Shown: in pieces, positions 1-8,369 of the stretch
How positions within the stretch are numbered: the stretch's first letter is position 1
Layout of the letters: each line of letters starts with the position of its first letter
Source: Ruminococcus sp.
GTDB taxonomy: Bacteria > Bacillota > Clostridia > Oscillospirales > Ruminococcaceae
Length of the DNA: 46,320 nucleotides
Assembly (NCBI GenBank): GCA_017450925.1
Contig: JAFSSS010000051.1
Location: 1-46,320, forward strand
Reading direction: 5' to 3'
Position numbers and translations under genes: made by a program
Notes under the pieces: model-generated
Told to the model about the DNA's origin: nothing
The model's input: only the letters and a program-made list of their open reading frames with translations
The model's database searches: none

Positions 1-187
1 CGCACGACCCGCGGCTAACGCCTCTGCACATCATCTGCTTGCCAGCTTTCCGTCATATTACCCAAATTCTCCTTGACGTTGCGCAAAGCGAAGCACACTT
101 CGCTCGCAAGCCTGCGTCGAATTTAGGCAATCTGACGAAAAGCTGGACGGCGCATCTGATGCACAGGGGTCGTGCGGTGTTGCCTTA
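1..187. repeat. Long palindromic intergenic repeat, copy 1 (family A)
   Basis: A non-coding imperfect inverted repeat. The left arm begins CGCACGACCC and carries CCAGCTTTCCGTCATATTACC; the right arm carries GCAATCTGACGAAAAGCTGG and ends GGTCGTGCGGTGTTGCCTTAA. The two arms are imperfect reverse complements, and a nested palindrome (AGCGAAGCACACTTCGCT) sits at the centre. The same element occurs in the opposite orientation at the far end of the window with a shorter centre. This suggests a MITE-like or other mobile palindromic repeat. No open frame is convincing. The left boundary may lie outside the window. Confidence 0.8.
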
Positions 188-212
188 AATAACCGATAGA
201 AAAATTTGATCG

Positions 213-326
213 CTATACTTTGAGGTCACTACCCTCGCAGATCTGCTGGACGAGCTTCACGAAGTCCGGAACGAACCTCCTGCTTTCGGATTTGTGGGTG
301 TAGAGGGCGCAGGGCTGCTTATTTCA
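213..326 (-). pseudogene. Remnant of a LysR-type regulator C-terminus
   Basis: A short minus-strand frame without a start codon encodes about 35 residues (KQPCALYTHKSE...DFVKLVQQI) ending at TAG. The pattern (a CA-x hydrophobic strand, then a terminal helix with F-V-K-L-V) resembles the last strand and helix of LysR substrate-binding domains. The intact LysR at 1307-2179 ends in a comparable CAFMKVDN...FIEILK pattern. It lies directly downstream of a broken lipoprotein start, so a deletion probably joined two decayed genes. The family assignment rests on a short stretch and is tentative. Confidence 0.35.
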
Positions 327-328
327 AG

Positions 329-456
329 TCAGACGGGGTATATGTTCCCGCCGCTTTCAGCAACGCCGGGAGCAGAGGCAGGATCAATGCTGCCGCAGGC
401 GGTCAGCATTGATCCCATTATAAACGCCGCGATACAGTTATAACTCTGTTTTTCAT
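329..456 (-). pseudogene. Frameshifted lipoprotein N-terminus, translationally coupled to the SDR gene
   Basis: The ATG at 456 overlaps the stop of the upstream SDR gene as ATGA and opens MKNRVIT, a normal lipoprotein signal start. That frame stops after 12 residues. The next frame continues the signal peptide as NCIAAFIMGSMLTACGS, with a perfect LTAC lipobox, and stops at 329. The distance from ATG to that stop is 128 bases (3n+2), so a one-base deletion in the signal peptide codons fits. After the lipobox only about 20 residues remain. I read this as a decayed lipoprotein gene; flavodoxin-like lipoproteins often sit in such clusters, but nothing here proves the original function. Confidence 0.6.
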
Positions 457-1295
457 ATCGCGCCTTTTTCAGTCGGCCGAAGCTCGCCGTAGAAATAACC
501 GGATGTTGCACCGCCGTCACACAGAAAGGTCGAGCCTGTGATAAATGCAGCCCTATCGCTCATCAAAAGCTCTGCCACATTTGCGACTTCATCGGCAGTA
601 CCCGGTCTGCCTGCCGGACACTTTGCAAACATATTCTTGTAAAAATCGCCCCTCGGGCCGTTGAATTCGTCTATCGCAAGGGGTGTAACGATGATACCGG
701 GCGCAATATCATTGAGCCTTGCGCCACGCTTTCCCCACTTGACGCACTCCGCCATAACACGCTTTTCGTTGCAGCGCTTTGCCATTTGATAAGCGTGGAG
801 AGTATCTCGGATGTTTTCGGGCTTGAGTATATCAAGGTCAAGCAGCTCCTCGGTGGGTGTCATCGCAAGCTGAAAGTCCTCCTTAGCAGTAAGCTGGGGC
901 ATTCTCCAGCCCGACTGACTGGAAATTGTAACTCCGCAGCCGCCGTTTGCAATGACCTTGCCGACCTCTTCAAGCAGCACGGCTGTGCCGTAAAGATCGA
1001 CCTTCAGTATCGCTTCAACGGAAGCCTGCGAGGGCGAAACTCCTGCACCGTTCACAAGATACTTGATCTCGCCGAACTCCTGCGCCTTTGCGATCATCGC
1101 AAGAATGCTCTCACGGCTTGACAGATCCATTTCAAAGGGTTCTGTGTCAAAGCCTGCATCATTCATGATCTTAGCTATCGTATTACAGTTATCCATATTC
1201 TTATCACCGAGGACGATCTTCCTGCCATAGCCTATACGCCTTGCAATAGCCATGCTGATCTGTCCTGCGCCTGTTACGATCATGACTTCCTTCAT
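453..1295 (-). CDS. SDR-family NAD(P)-dependent oxidoreductase
   Basis: A 280-residue short-chain dehydrogenase/reductase. The N-terminus has the Rossmann motif (TGAGQISMAIA, residues about 8-18) followed by an acidic residue in a LGDKN turn after strand 2. A VNGAGVS segment corresponds to the NNAG motif, SSQSG supplies the catalytic serine region, and YQMAKR supplies Tyr-x-x-x-Lys. The C-terminus has the usual FITGSTFLCDGG segment. Substrate is unknown. The start is set by GAGGTG eight bases upstream of ATG. It lies 11 bases after the LysR gene in a flavodoxin/NTF2/LysR/SDR operon. Redox partners with a co-transcribed LysR suggest a response to reactive small molecules or quinones, but that is inference. 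Confidence 0.9.
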   Translation of the reverse strand: MKEVMIVTGAGQISMAIARRIGYGRKIVLGDKNMDNCNTIAKIMNDAGFDTEPFEMDLSSRESILAMIAKAQEFGEIKYLVNGAGVSPSQASVEAILKVDLYGTAVLLEEVGKVIANGGCGVTISSQSGWRMPQLTAKEDFQLAMTPTEELLDLDILKPENIRDTLHAYQMAKRCNEKRVMAECVKWGKRGARLNDIAPGIIVTPLAIDEFNGPRGDFYKNMFAKCPAGRPGTADEVANVAELLMSDRAAFITGSTFLCDGGATSGYFYGELRPTEKGAI

Positions 1296-1306
1296 TTTTA
1301 TTCACC

Positions 1307-2179
1307 TCAAAATTGATCTTTCAGTATTTCGATAAATTCATTGGAATGCTTTTTGGGGTTATCGACCTTCATAAAAGCACAGTACCGCCTAATGATCGGC
1401 TTGCCGTTTCGCAGGAGCCTGACCGCCTTCGTGGTGGTCTGCACCGCATCACCGCTGCCCTCTATCGGCATAAATCCCTTGCCTTGAATGACCTGCATCA
1501 ACGCATCGTCGATAAACTCCGTGAAATATATCTCGCTTTGAAAGCCTAAGTCATTCGCATAAAAGCTGCGTTCTGTTTCCTGCTGATCGGGTGAGGAAAG
1601 GAGTATCAGCGGAGTGTTTTTAAGGTCTGATATTTCTGCCTCGTCAAGCTGTGCAAGAGGTGAATTTGACGATATTTCCGCATAATATTCCCGGATATCA
1701 AGCACGATATTCACATACTCGTCAGAGAACGCCCTGCGCTGATCGTTGAGGACAATATCAAGCTCACCGTTTCGCAGAAGTGCGTAAAGTGCATCATGAT
1801 TGCCGTGTGTGACCTCTACCGTCACATCGGGATACTGCACTGTGAATTTTGACACGGCGCTGTTGAACTCCTTGCCGCTGTAGCCTTTGAGCAGCCCGAC
1901 CTTCAGCAGCTCGCCGCTGTTGCCCGACTGCCTTTGCAGCTCACGCAGCATATTATCATAATCCGCCACCAGTACAAGGCTTTTCTTGTAGAAAAACTCT
2001 CCTGCGGGAGTCAGCGTGAAGCTGCGCTTTTTGCGCTCTAAAAGCGTAACACCCAGTTCATCCTCAAGCGCCTTGATCTGCTGTGAGATCGCCGACTGCG
2101 AGATAAAATGCTCCTCTGCTGCGGCGGTGAAGCTGCCGAGCCGTACCACCGACTGAAAATAGCGTATCTGTTTCAGCAT
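1307..2179 (-). CDS. LysR-family transcriptional regulator
   Basis: A 290-residue LysR-type regulator. Residues 1-60 hold the winged HTH (MLKQIRYFQSVV, AAEEHFISQSAISQQIKALE, LGVTLLER), followed by the linker helix and a two-lobed substrate-binding domain to the C-terminus. Two ATG codons are adjacent. The Shine-Dalgarno GAGGTG lies within the end of the preceding gene, two bases from the first ATG and five from the second, so the second start (2179) is preferred. Its placement inside the operon, rather than divergent from it, implies autoregulation with the oxidoreductase genes. The effector cannot be read from sequence. Confidence 0.9.
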   Translation of the reverse strand: MLKQIRYFQSVVRLGSFTAAAEEHFISQSAISQQIKALEDELGVTLLERKKRSFTLTPAGEFFYKKSLVLVADYDNMLRELQRQSGNSGELLKVGLLKGYSGKEFNSAVSKFTVQYPDVTVEVTHGNHDALYALLRNGELDIVLNDQRRAFSDEYVNIVLDIREYYAEISSNSPLAQLDEAEISDLKNTPLILLSSPDQQETERSFYANDLGFQSEIYFTEFIDDALMQVIQGKGFMPIEGSGDAVQTTTKAVRLLRNGKPIIRRYCAFMKVDNPKKHSNEFIEILKDQF

Positions 2180-2188
2180 CATCTCACC

Positions 2189-2557
2189 TCAATAGGTCGA
2201 GGCGCTCGCCAGTGCAAAGCGCCAGTCACTGTTTTTCTTCACAAGCTGAAACCGCAGCTGCAGCCGCCAGCTATGCGTTCCGCCGCCGAATACCGCCGCT
2301 GTGACCCTGCTCCTGCCGACCAGCACAGCCGTATCGCCCTTGATCTCTGCCTGCATATCTTCATGACCTGCGGAGTAATAATTCAGCGTGCCGTCCATTA
2401 TCGCATTAATGTAGTCCTGCTTGCTCTGCCGCATACCCGTCATGTGAACAAGCACAAAGCCTTCATCGTGGACACGTTCAAGCTCGGCTCTGTCCTTGTT
2501 CACCATAGCGGTGTACATATCCTTGTAGAGCTGAATGATCTGTTCCTTGTCGGTCAT
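2189..2557 (-). CDS. NTF2-like / SnoaL-like small protein
   Basis: A 122-residue protein of the NTF2-like superfamily, with the typical opening (IIQLYKDMYTAMVNKD, then the VHDEGFVLVHMTG strand) and a C-terminal pair of strands (SWRLQLRFQLVKKNSDWRFALAS). Such domains form cone-shaped dimers that bind or isomerise small molecules, or act only as ligand-binding folds. The ATG at 2557 overlaps the flavodoxin stop as ATGA, so translation is coupled. An in-frame GTG at 2575 is possible but lies inside the flavodoxin gene without a better ribosome binding site. Function within the operon is unknown. Confidence 0.8.
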   Translation of the reverse strand: MTDKEQIIQLYKDMYTAMVNKDRAELERVHDEGFVLVHMTGMRQSKQDYINAIMDGTLNYYSAGHEDMQAEIKGDTAVLVGRSRVTAAVFGGGTHSWRLQLRFQLVKKNSDWRFALASASTY

Positions 2558-3069
2558 ACGCTTTTCTTCGCCCACGCAGCCACCTTGCTCTCGGAGTTTT
2601 CCGACTCTGCCCCGTGAACCGAAAGGCCAGCCTTCACAGTCGCGCCCTTGCAGAGAGCCTTCAGATCGCGCTCGCTTGAACCCATACCGCTGCCCTCGTT
2701 GGTGCAGAAGGGGATGACCGTCTTGCCGGTAAGGTCATTCTTTTCAAGGAGCGTGAACATACACATGGGCATCGTCCCCCACCAGTTGGGATAGCCGACA
2801 AAGATCGTGTCGTAGTCCTCAAAGCTGGCGGGATAAGCCTTGATCTCGGGGCGAGCCTTGGCACGAAGCTCCTGCTTTGCCTCCTCGATGCAGGTCATGT
2901 AGCTTTCGGAATAGGGCTTGACGGTATCGACCTCAAAGAGATCGCCGCCCACAGCGTTTTGGATGTACTCCGCCACACGCTCGGTGTTGCCCTTGGCGAT
3001 AGTTTTTAAGCCGCCGTTCCAGTAGTTTTCGCCCTTGCGGGAATAGTAAACGATAAGTATTTTAGACAT
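2554..3069 (-). CDS. Flavodoxin (flavodoxin_4-like)
   Basis: A 171-residue flavodoxin. KILIVYYSRKGEN at the N-terminus forms the first strand and an unusual FMN phosphate loop, ending TIAKGNTERVAEYI. The aromatic flavin-stacking segment is VGYPNWWGTMPMCMFTLLE, and FCTNEGSGMGSSERDLK forms the later loop. It probably carries one or two electrons from FMN to an unknown partner. GGAGG lies two bases from the first ATG (3075) but eight from the second (3069), so the second start is chosen. It heads the operon with the NTF2-like, LysR and SDR genes. The nearest upstream gene is over 400 bases away, so its promoter should lie just upstream. Confidence 0.9.
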   Translation of the reverse strand: MSKILIVYYSRKGENYWNGGLKTIAKGNTERVAEYIQNAVGGDLFEVDTVKPYSESYMTCIEEAKQELRAKARPEIKAYPASFEDYDTIFVGYPNWWGTMPMCMFTLLEKNDLTGKTVIPFCTNEGSGMGSSERDLKALCKGATVKAGLSVHGAESENSESKVAAWAKKSV

Positions 3070-3492
3070 AATCATTACCTCCGGATCTGTTTGATGTTCA
3101 TATTATACCACGGAAATCAAGATAAATCAATCGGAATTTCGGATGAATATGATAAGTTTTACTTATGAATGAAGCAGGAGCATACGGAATCAAAGCATGA
3201 TACTTTAATGACCTCGTACACTATTGAAACGAAACAGCAGATAACGCCCTATGCTCGATCAGCAAGCCTTTTGAGCTTCTTCCTTTCGAACAGTTTGTTT
3301 TTGTTGCGCCGGCTCGGAAATTGAAAAAAACAGGCTCTGATGCGTTTGGATCAGCATCTGAACCTGTTTATCGTTTTTGAAATATACAGATCATAATAAA
3401 GTGCGCAGATACGCTGTTTGCTCCGGCATCCTTAAATGTGGCTAACGCCGGTCTCCCGCTTTGACACAGCCTTATCGCCGGTCTGTTTTGTA
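3070..3492. other. 423-base gap between two minus-strand operons
   Basis: No convincing gene is seen. The flavodoxin promoter should lie at 3076-3160, which is AT-rich. The centre holds a terminator hairpin for the gene to the right (entered separately). The stretch 3376-3492 has no recognisable element. Confidence 0.5.
3324..3367 (-). terminator. Rho-independent terminator after the nucleotide-sugar dehydratase gene
   Basis: On the minus strand, ACAGGTTCAGATGC pairs with GCATCAGAGCCTGT across a 16-base loop (14-bp stem, one mismatch), followed by a run of T residues. It lies 126 bases downstream of the stop at 3493. Confidence 0.75.
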
Positions 3493-5409
3493 TCAGCTCG
3501 TATGCAGCTCTTTTCTGTTGAACTCCTCGGGAGTGGTAAAGGTGGGAACTATTCGGTGGAGAGCCGCAACGGCTTCGGCCTCGTCGTCCTTTTCGGCGTT
3601 CAGCTTGAGCATTTCAAGGTCTGCCACAAAGGTGGGCTCGTCTATCTCGATCTGCTTTCCGATGAAGATCAGCTTGTTCTGGGTACTCTTGAGCCCCTCC
3701 TCCATCATAAGAAGCTCCTCTCGGATCTTTTCGCCGGGGCGCAGGCCGGTGAACACGATGTCGATATCCTCGTTGGGCACCTTGCCGTACATTCTTATCA
3801 GATTTTCCGCCAGCGTTACTATCTTCACGGGCTGTCCCATATCAAGCACGAAGATCTCGCCGCCGTGGGCGATAGCTGCCGCCTCCATAACAAGGTTCAC
3901 GGCCTCGGGTATCGTCATGAAATAGCGGATGATCTCGGGGTGAGTAACGGTAACGGGGCCGCCGCGCTCGATCTGCTTTTTGAACAGCGGGATAACAGAG
4001 CCGTTGGAGCCAAGCACGTTGCCGAAGCGGGTGGTAACAAACTCTGTCCTTGTATCGGGCTGCTGTGAGAGATACTGGATGACCATTTCGCAGCATCGCT
4101 TTGAGGCACCCATGACGTTTGTGGGGTTTACGGCCTTATCGGTAGAGATCATCACGAACTTTTCCACGCCGTGATACTCTGCCAGTGTTGCCACATTAAA
4201 TGTACCGATGACGTTGTTCTTGATAGCCTCCATAGGACTGACCTCCATAAGGGGGACGTGCTTGTGAGCCGCCGCATGGAAGACGATCTGTGGCTTATAC
4301 TTCATGTAGATCTGGTTCATACGGTGATAATCCCTCACCGATGCGATAAGGGTTACGAGGTTCAGACTGTCGCCGTACTCCATTACCAGCTCCTGCTGAA
4401 TCTCGTAGGCGTTGTTTTCATAGATATCAACGATAACGATCTGCTTCGGGCCGAACTTGGCGATCTGCCTTACCAGCTCCGAGCCGATCGAGCCGCCGCC
4501 GCCTGTTACCATGCAAACCTTGCCGGAGATAAAGGCCTTGATGTCCTTATTGTCAAAGGAGATCGGGTCACGTCCCAGCAGATCCTCGATGCGGATATCC
4601 CGCAGCTGGCCGATGATAGGCTTGTTCTCGTTGAAGATAAGGTCGCCGATAAAGGGGATGACCTTGACATTGACCTTCGTGTTCTGACAGATATCGAGGA
4701 TGTTGCGCTTCTTCTCCTCCGGGCAGGAGGGGATAGCGAAGATGATCTGTTCAACGTTAAATTCCTTTACGAACTCGGGGATATTCTCGGTAGTTCCAAC
4801 GACTGTAACGCCGCCCTCGAACTGCTTGCCGATCTTTGCGGGGTCATCATCCACCACGCAGACGGGGTCATATCTTGCCGAAGCGTTTTTCTCCTTAAGC
4901 AGCTTTGCGCGTTTGATCTCGGTCATCATAAGCTCGCAGGTGGTGCCGGCGCCGACGATCATAGTCCGCTTGCCGCTGCCCTTGGGATTGCTGGCCGATA
5001 GGGTAATAAAGGCGCTCTTGAAGAGAAACCTAAACAGCATGATCCCGGCGACAGAGATCCCGACGTGCAGTGCGGTAAAGGCGGGATAGAACTGTGAGGT
5101 CATCAGATAGGTGACCGAGTAAGCCAGCAGGAAGCCCGAGAGGGCGCCCACAATGCAGAAGGCATAGTCCTTGGATCTGAAATAGCGCCACATTTTGCTG
5201 TAAAGCCCGCAGAAGGTCATAGATGCCACGCAGAAGAATGCGCTCATGACCATGTTCTCGGTAACGTGTCTGCCGCCGATAGCTTTGGAAAAAGCAGACA
5301 GTATAAAATTTGCGATCAGTGCTGACACAACGATTATGAATACATCGGCAATTGCCAGCAGCAGCTTACGCTTGTTGAAATTTTGCAGGTAGGAAGATAA
5401 CTTTTTCAA
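3493..5409 (-). CDS. Membrane nucleotide-sugar 4,6-dehydratase/epimerase (CapD/EpsC/PglF family)
   Basis: A 638-residue protein with four N-terminal membrane segments (about 16-38, 52-74, 82-103, 113-132), a CoA-binding-like Rossmann domain (IVGAGTTCE, about 151-159) and a C-terminal extended SDR domain with TGGGGSIGSE at 302-311. The active site reads STDKAV (422-427) and MGASKR (433-438). Methionine takes the place of the usual catalytic tyrosine, which is characteristic of PglF/CapD-type UDP-GlcNAc 4,6-dehydratases. It likely makes a UDP-4-keto-6-deoxy sugar for surface polysaccharide or glycan. AAGGGG nine bases before a TTG at 5409 supports that start. A GTG at 5430 would add seven residues but has no ribosome binding site. 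No other glycan genes are adjacent. Confidence 0.92.
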   Translation of the reverse strand: MKKLSSYLQNFNKRKLLLAIADVFIIVVSALIANFILSAFSKAIGGRHVTENMVMSAFFCVASMTFCGLYSKMWRYFRSKDYAFCIVGALSGFLLAYSVTYLMTSQFYPAFTALHVGISVAGIMLFRFLFKSAFITLSASNPKGSGKRTMIVGAGTTCELMMTEIKRAKLLKEKNASARYDPVCVVDDDPAKIGKQFEGGVTVVGTTENIPEFVKEFNVEQIIFAIPSCPEEKKRNILDICQNTKVNVKVIPFIGDLIFNENKPIIGQLRDIRIEDLLGRDPISFDNKDIKAFISGKVCMVTGGGGSIGSELVRQIAKFGPKQIVIVDIYENNAYEIQQELVMEYGDSLNLVTLIASVRDYHRMNQIYMKYKPQIVFHAAAHKHVPLMEVSPMEAIKNNVIGTFNVATLAEYHGVEKFVMISTDKAVNPTNVMGASKRCCEMVIQYLSQQPDTRTEFVTTRFGNVLGSNGSVIPLFKKQIERGGPVTVTHPEIIRYFMTIPEAVNLVMEAAAIAHGGEIFVLDMGQPVKIVTLAENLIRMYGKVPNEDIDIVFTGLRPGEKIREELLMMEEGLKSTQNKLIFIGKQIEIDEPTFVADLEMLKLNAEKDDEAEAVAALHRIVPTFTTPEEFNRKELHTS

Positions 5410-5469
5410 ATAGCTTAACCCCTTATACACATATGTCTGTGATTATTCTGTGATTATATATCTCTAACT

Positions 5470-5498
5470 ATTATAGCGCAAAAGTCGTTTTGTGTCAA
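5470..5498 (-). promoter_or_regulatory. Sigma-A promoter of the dehydratase gene
   Basis: On the minus strand TTGACA and TATAAT are separated by 17 bases: perfect consensus, about 60 bases upstream of the start. Confidence 0.85.
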
Positions 5499-5565
5499 TA
5501 ATTAATTTATGGAATTTGATGCCAGTGGTCTGACGTTTTCATGTAGGTTATACAAATATCAAGCA

Positions 5566-7461
5566 TCAGCTGCGGGGCGCCTCACGCTTATGACTGCGTT
5601 TTTCGGAATACATCCGCTCGTCTGCAAGGCGGATGCTCTCGTCCAGCTCCTCGGCGCTTGAAAGCATAGAGGAAAAGGCACCGATGCTTATCTCGACCTT
5701 GAAAACGGCTCTTGCTCTGGCCTCATGCTCGGCAAGTGCCTGACGGATCCTGCGGCCGTAGCTCTCGATATACTCCTCGTCGGAGGAAGCGGAAAGCACA
5801 ATGAACTCGTCCCCACCGAACCGCGAGCAGATATCGCCCTCGGCCGAGCATTTTACAAGCGCCGCAGCCAGCTCCTTGATAGCCTTGTCGCCCTCGTCGT
5901 GACCATAGACATCGTTTATACCCTTGAGGTTATCCATATCCACCGAGAAGATGACCCCCTGCCTGCCGTTTCGGGCAAGCCTGCGGACGAGCTTGACGGC
6001 GTTCTTGTAAAAGCCCCGCCGGTTATACAGCCCTGTCATCGGGTCGTGGACGTGCATTTCCGCCAGACGGGTATTGGCACGCTCTATAAGCATTCTGATG
6101 CGGAAGCTTTCCAGTATCTGGTTCGTAAGCATGGTAAATCTGCGTTTGAAGCGGAAATGCGGTTGAGCCACATCCAGGCGGAAGGCTATATAGCCCAGCA
6201 GCTCGTCCTCGTGATGCAGGGGGGCGAACATAAGACTGCCCAGCTCTGCCAGTGTTTCGTCCATATCCGGCAGCAGCGAAAGCGTATCGAAGAGGGTGTC
6301 ATTCTTTGAGGGATCGACGGTGTACATCAGCAGCCGCATCCTGTCGGTGAATTTGCCGGAGAAGCGTTTTTTGGAGCGCTTGTCGGAGAAGTAATCCACA
6401 TCCACGCAGCACCAGGTCTGTATATCGCAGTAGTGGTGGATGACCTCGACCAGCTTGGGAATCTTCGTACAGGAAAGCCCTCTTGCAAGATAGGTGAACA
6501 TATAGTTCTCGTGGTTATCGTCCAGCAAGAAATCGGAATTGAGCTGCATCACCTTGTCGGCTATCACCGACATATTCACAGGCACGCACCCGCAGGACTG
6601 GGATATCCTGATCCGATAGGGTATCTCCAGCACATCCGGCAGCACTTGATGCTCTGTCAGCCTTACGGCGGCGCTGACGGCGGCCATGCCTGCCTCGTTG
6701 ATATTGACGGAGCAGGTGGTCAGACGGGGAGTGTTGTATTTTTCCAGATCTATCCCGTCGAAGCCGGTGACGATGATATCCTCCGGCACATCCAGTCCAT
6801 GCTCCTTCAGCACATGGCAGACCTCGAGCGCCATAGAGTCGTTGGCACAGATTATAGCCTCGGGCAGCTCGTCGGGTCTTTCGAGCCACTGCTCGGTGAC
6901 GCGGCGTGCAGGCTCTGACCAGAAATCGCCGTAGCCCAGCCTTTTCTCGTCGAACTCAATGCCCTCCTCCGCCAGCACCTTTTTGAAGCGTGAGATCCTC
7001 TCGTCAGAGAAGCTGTTGCCTTTGAAGCCGGCCATGAAGTTGAACCTGCGGCAGCCGTGGACGGTGATTATGTGGCGCACGATCTCTTCAAAGCTGTCGC
7101 CGTAATTGAACACGACGCTCACGCAGCCCTCGATCCTTCTGTCCATTGAGATGACGGGGATGCCGCGGCTGTGAGCCCTTTCAATGATATCATAGGTGAC
7201 CTTGTCGTACTTAATGGATTCGGGCATGACGATAAGGGCGTCCAGCAGGTCAGAGTCAGTGAGACTGTAGATGCCTGCTTCGCCGTCGGCATACGCATTA
7301 TCCTTATACAGATCGGTAAAGGTGCTGAACACCAGCGTTCTGAACCCGAGGGGCTCGGCATTCCTTACCACGGCCTGCACCAGCTCGGTTACATTATCCT
7401 CCTGTATCCCGCCGGCGCAAACACCCAGCACCTTATACTGTTTACCGTTATGTTCGATCAT
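5566..7461 (-). CDS. LacI-type periplasmic-binding-fold sensor fused to a GGDEF domain
   Basis: A 631-residue protein. Residues about 10-290 match the ligand-binding domain of LacI/GalR repressors (ALIVMPESI, IPVISMDRR, AIICANDSMALEVCHVLKEHG, IVTGFDGID), but no DNA-binding HTH precedes it. Residues about 300-460 are a mixed region with a GAF-like feel. Residues about 462-625 form a GGDEF domain with HDPMTGLYNRRGF and an intact RFGGDEF (GGDEF 549-553). The inhibitory RxxD I-site is AEGD, so product inhibition is probably lost. I see no signal peptide or membrane segment, so it should be a cytoplasmic diguanylate cyclase responding to a sugar-like or other small ligand. It follows the LUD gene by 19 bases, probably in one transcript. 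Confidence 0.88.
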   Translation of the reverse strand: MIEHNGKQYKVLGVCAGGIQEDNVTELVQAVVRNAEPLGFRTLVFSTFTDLYKDNAYADGEAGIYSLTDSDLLDALIVMPESIKYDKVTYDIIERAHSRGIPVISMDRRIEGCVSVVFNYGDSFEEIVRHIITVHGCRRFNFMAGFKGNSFSDERISRFKKVLAEEGIEFDEKRLGYGDFWSEPARRVTEQWLERPDELPEAIICANDSMALEVCHVLKEHGLDVPEDIIVTGFDGIDLEKYNTPRLTTCSVNINEAGMAAVSAAVRLTEHQVLPDVLEIPYRIRISQSCGCVPVNMSVIADKVMQLNSDFLLDDNHENYMFTYLARGLSCTKIPKLVEVIHHYCDIQTWCCVDVDYFSDKRSKKRFSGKFTDRMRLLMYTVDPSKNDTLFDTLSLLPDMDETLAELGSLMFAPLHHEDELLGYIAFRLDVAQPHFRFKRRFTMLTNQILESFRIRMLIERANTRLAEMHVHDPMTGLYNRRGFYKNAVKLVRRLARNGRQGVIFSVDMDNLKGINDVYGHDEGDKAIKELAAALVKCSAEGDICSRFGGDEFIVLSASSDEEYIESYGRRIRQALAEHEARARAVFKVEISIGAFSSMLSSAEELDESIRLADERMYSEKRSHKREAPRS

Positions 7462-7480
7462 CGTAAATCATCCTTACCAA

Positions 7481-8149
7481 TCAGAATCCAAGGCTCTCCT
7501 TTACGAGGATGACCTTCATCCTGCCCTTGTTCCTCTGCCAGGCGGAGACCACATAGTTGCAGCAGATACGTCCCTCGCTCCTGCAGCCCGAGGGCATATC
7601 GCCGCCGGCCTTGAGCGAAACGCACTCGCCGGTGACGGTGCAGGGGGTATTGCAGTTGAGTCTGTCTGCATTCGGGGGAGCGGCACAGGTCTTGACCCGC
7701 TTAACGGCATCGTCAACAGTTCTTACGACCTTATTGCAGCCCACTATGAATATCACCGACTTAGGCCCGTAGAGTATAGCGGCCACGCGGTTCGAGTTTC
7801 CGTCAACGTTATACAGCTCGCCGTTTTCGGTGACTGCGTTGGCAGAGGTCAGGAACACATCCGCGGTAAAGGTCCTGCGGTAGATATCCTCCACGGACTC
7901 ACGGTCGGAGGCCTGTGAGCGGTCAAGGAAATTATACTTTCCGCTTTTCATCAGCTCAAGGACGCCGCTCTCCGCCAAAGTAACAGAGCCGCCGCAGGAG
8001 ATAGTGTCGTTTTCCTTCATAAGGCTTTCTGTGATCTTGACAGCGTCGGCACAGTCTTCGGCGATATAGGCGTCGATATTATTCTTACGAAGATTTTCTG
8101 CAGTACGTTCAAGCTTTCTCTCGATCGTTCTTTTCATGATCTCGTTCAT
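7481..8149 (-). CDS. LUD-domain (LutC/YkgG-like, DUF162) protein
   Basis: A 222-residue LUD-domain protein. The family core is visible as ISCGGSVTLAESGVLELM (about 50-68), DVFLTSANAVTENGELYNVDG (about 97-117) and the VIFIVGCNKVV strand (about 131-141). The C-terminus has a cysteine cluster (TCAAPP, NCNTPC, GECVSL, GRICCNY), as is common in stand-alone members. Lactate-utilisation LutC proteins belong to this family, but no lutA or lutB is present, so the specific role is unknown. GGAGTG lies before the ATG at 8149. The GGDEF sensor gene follows closely and may be co-expressed. Confidence 0.85.
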   Translation of the reverse strand: MNEIMKRTIERKLERTAENLRKNNIDAYIAEDCADAVKITESLMKENDTISCGGSVTLAESGVLELMKSGKYNFLDRSQASDRESVEDIYRRTFTADVFLTSANAVTENGELYNVDGNSNRVAAILYGPKSVIFIVGCNKVVRTVDDAVKRVKTCAAPPNADRLNCNTPCTVTGECVSLKAGGDMPSGCRSEGRICCNYVVSAWQRNKGRMKVILVKESLGF

Positions 8150-8369
8150 TATATCACTCCGTTCATAAACCTGTATATAAAAGCATATAATTCAACTGGA
8201 GCCGTTGGTGCAGCGCTCTGAAAAAGCGTTTGCGCACAGAGGCTATACATTTATATAATAGCACACATACAGTATTTCGTCAAGTGAAATCTTTAAAAAT
8301 ACGTTAATACGTTTAAGAAAAACCTTGATAATATGCTTTAGAAAACTATATCTGAATGGAGGAAAATGC

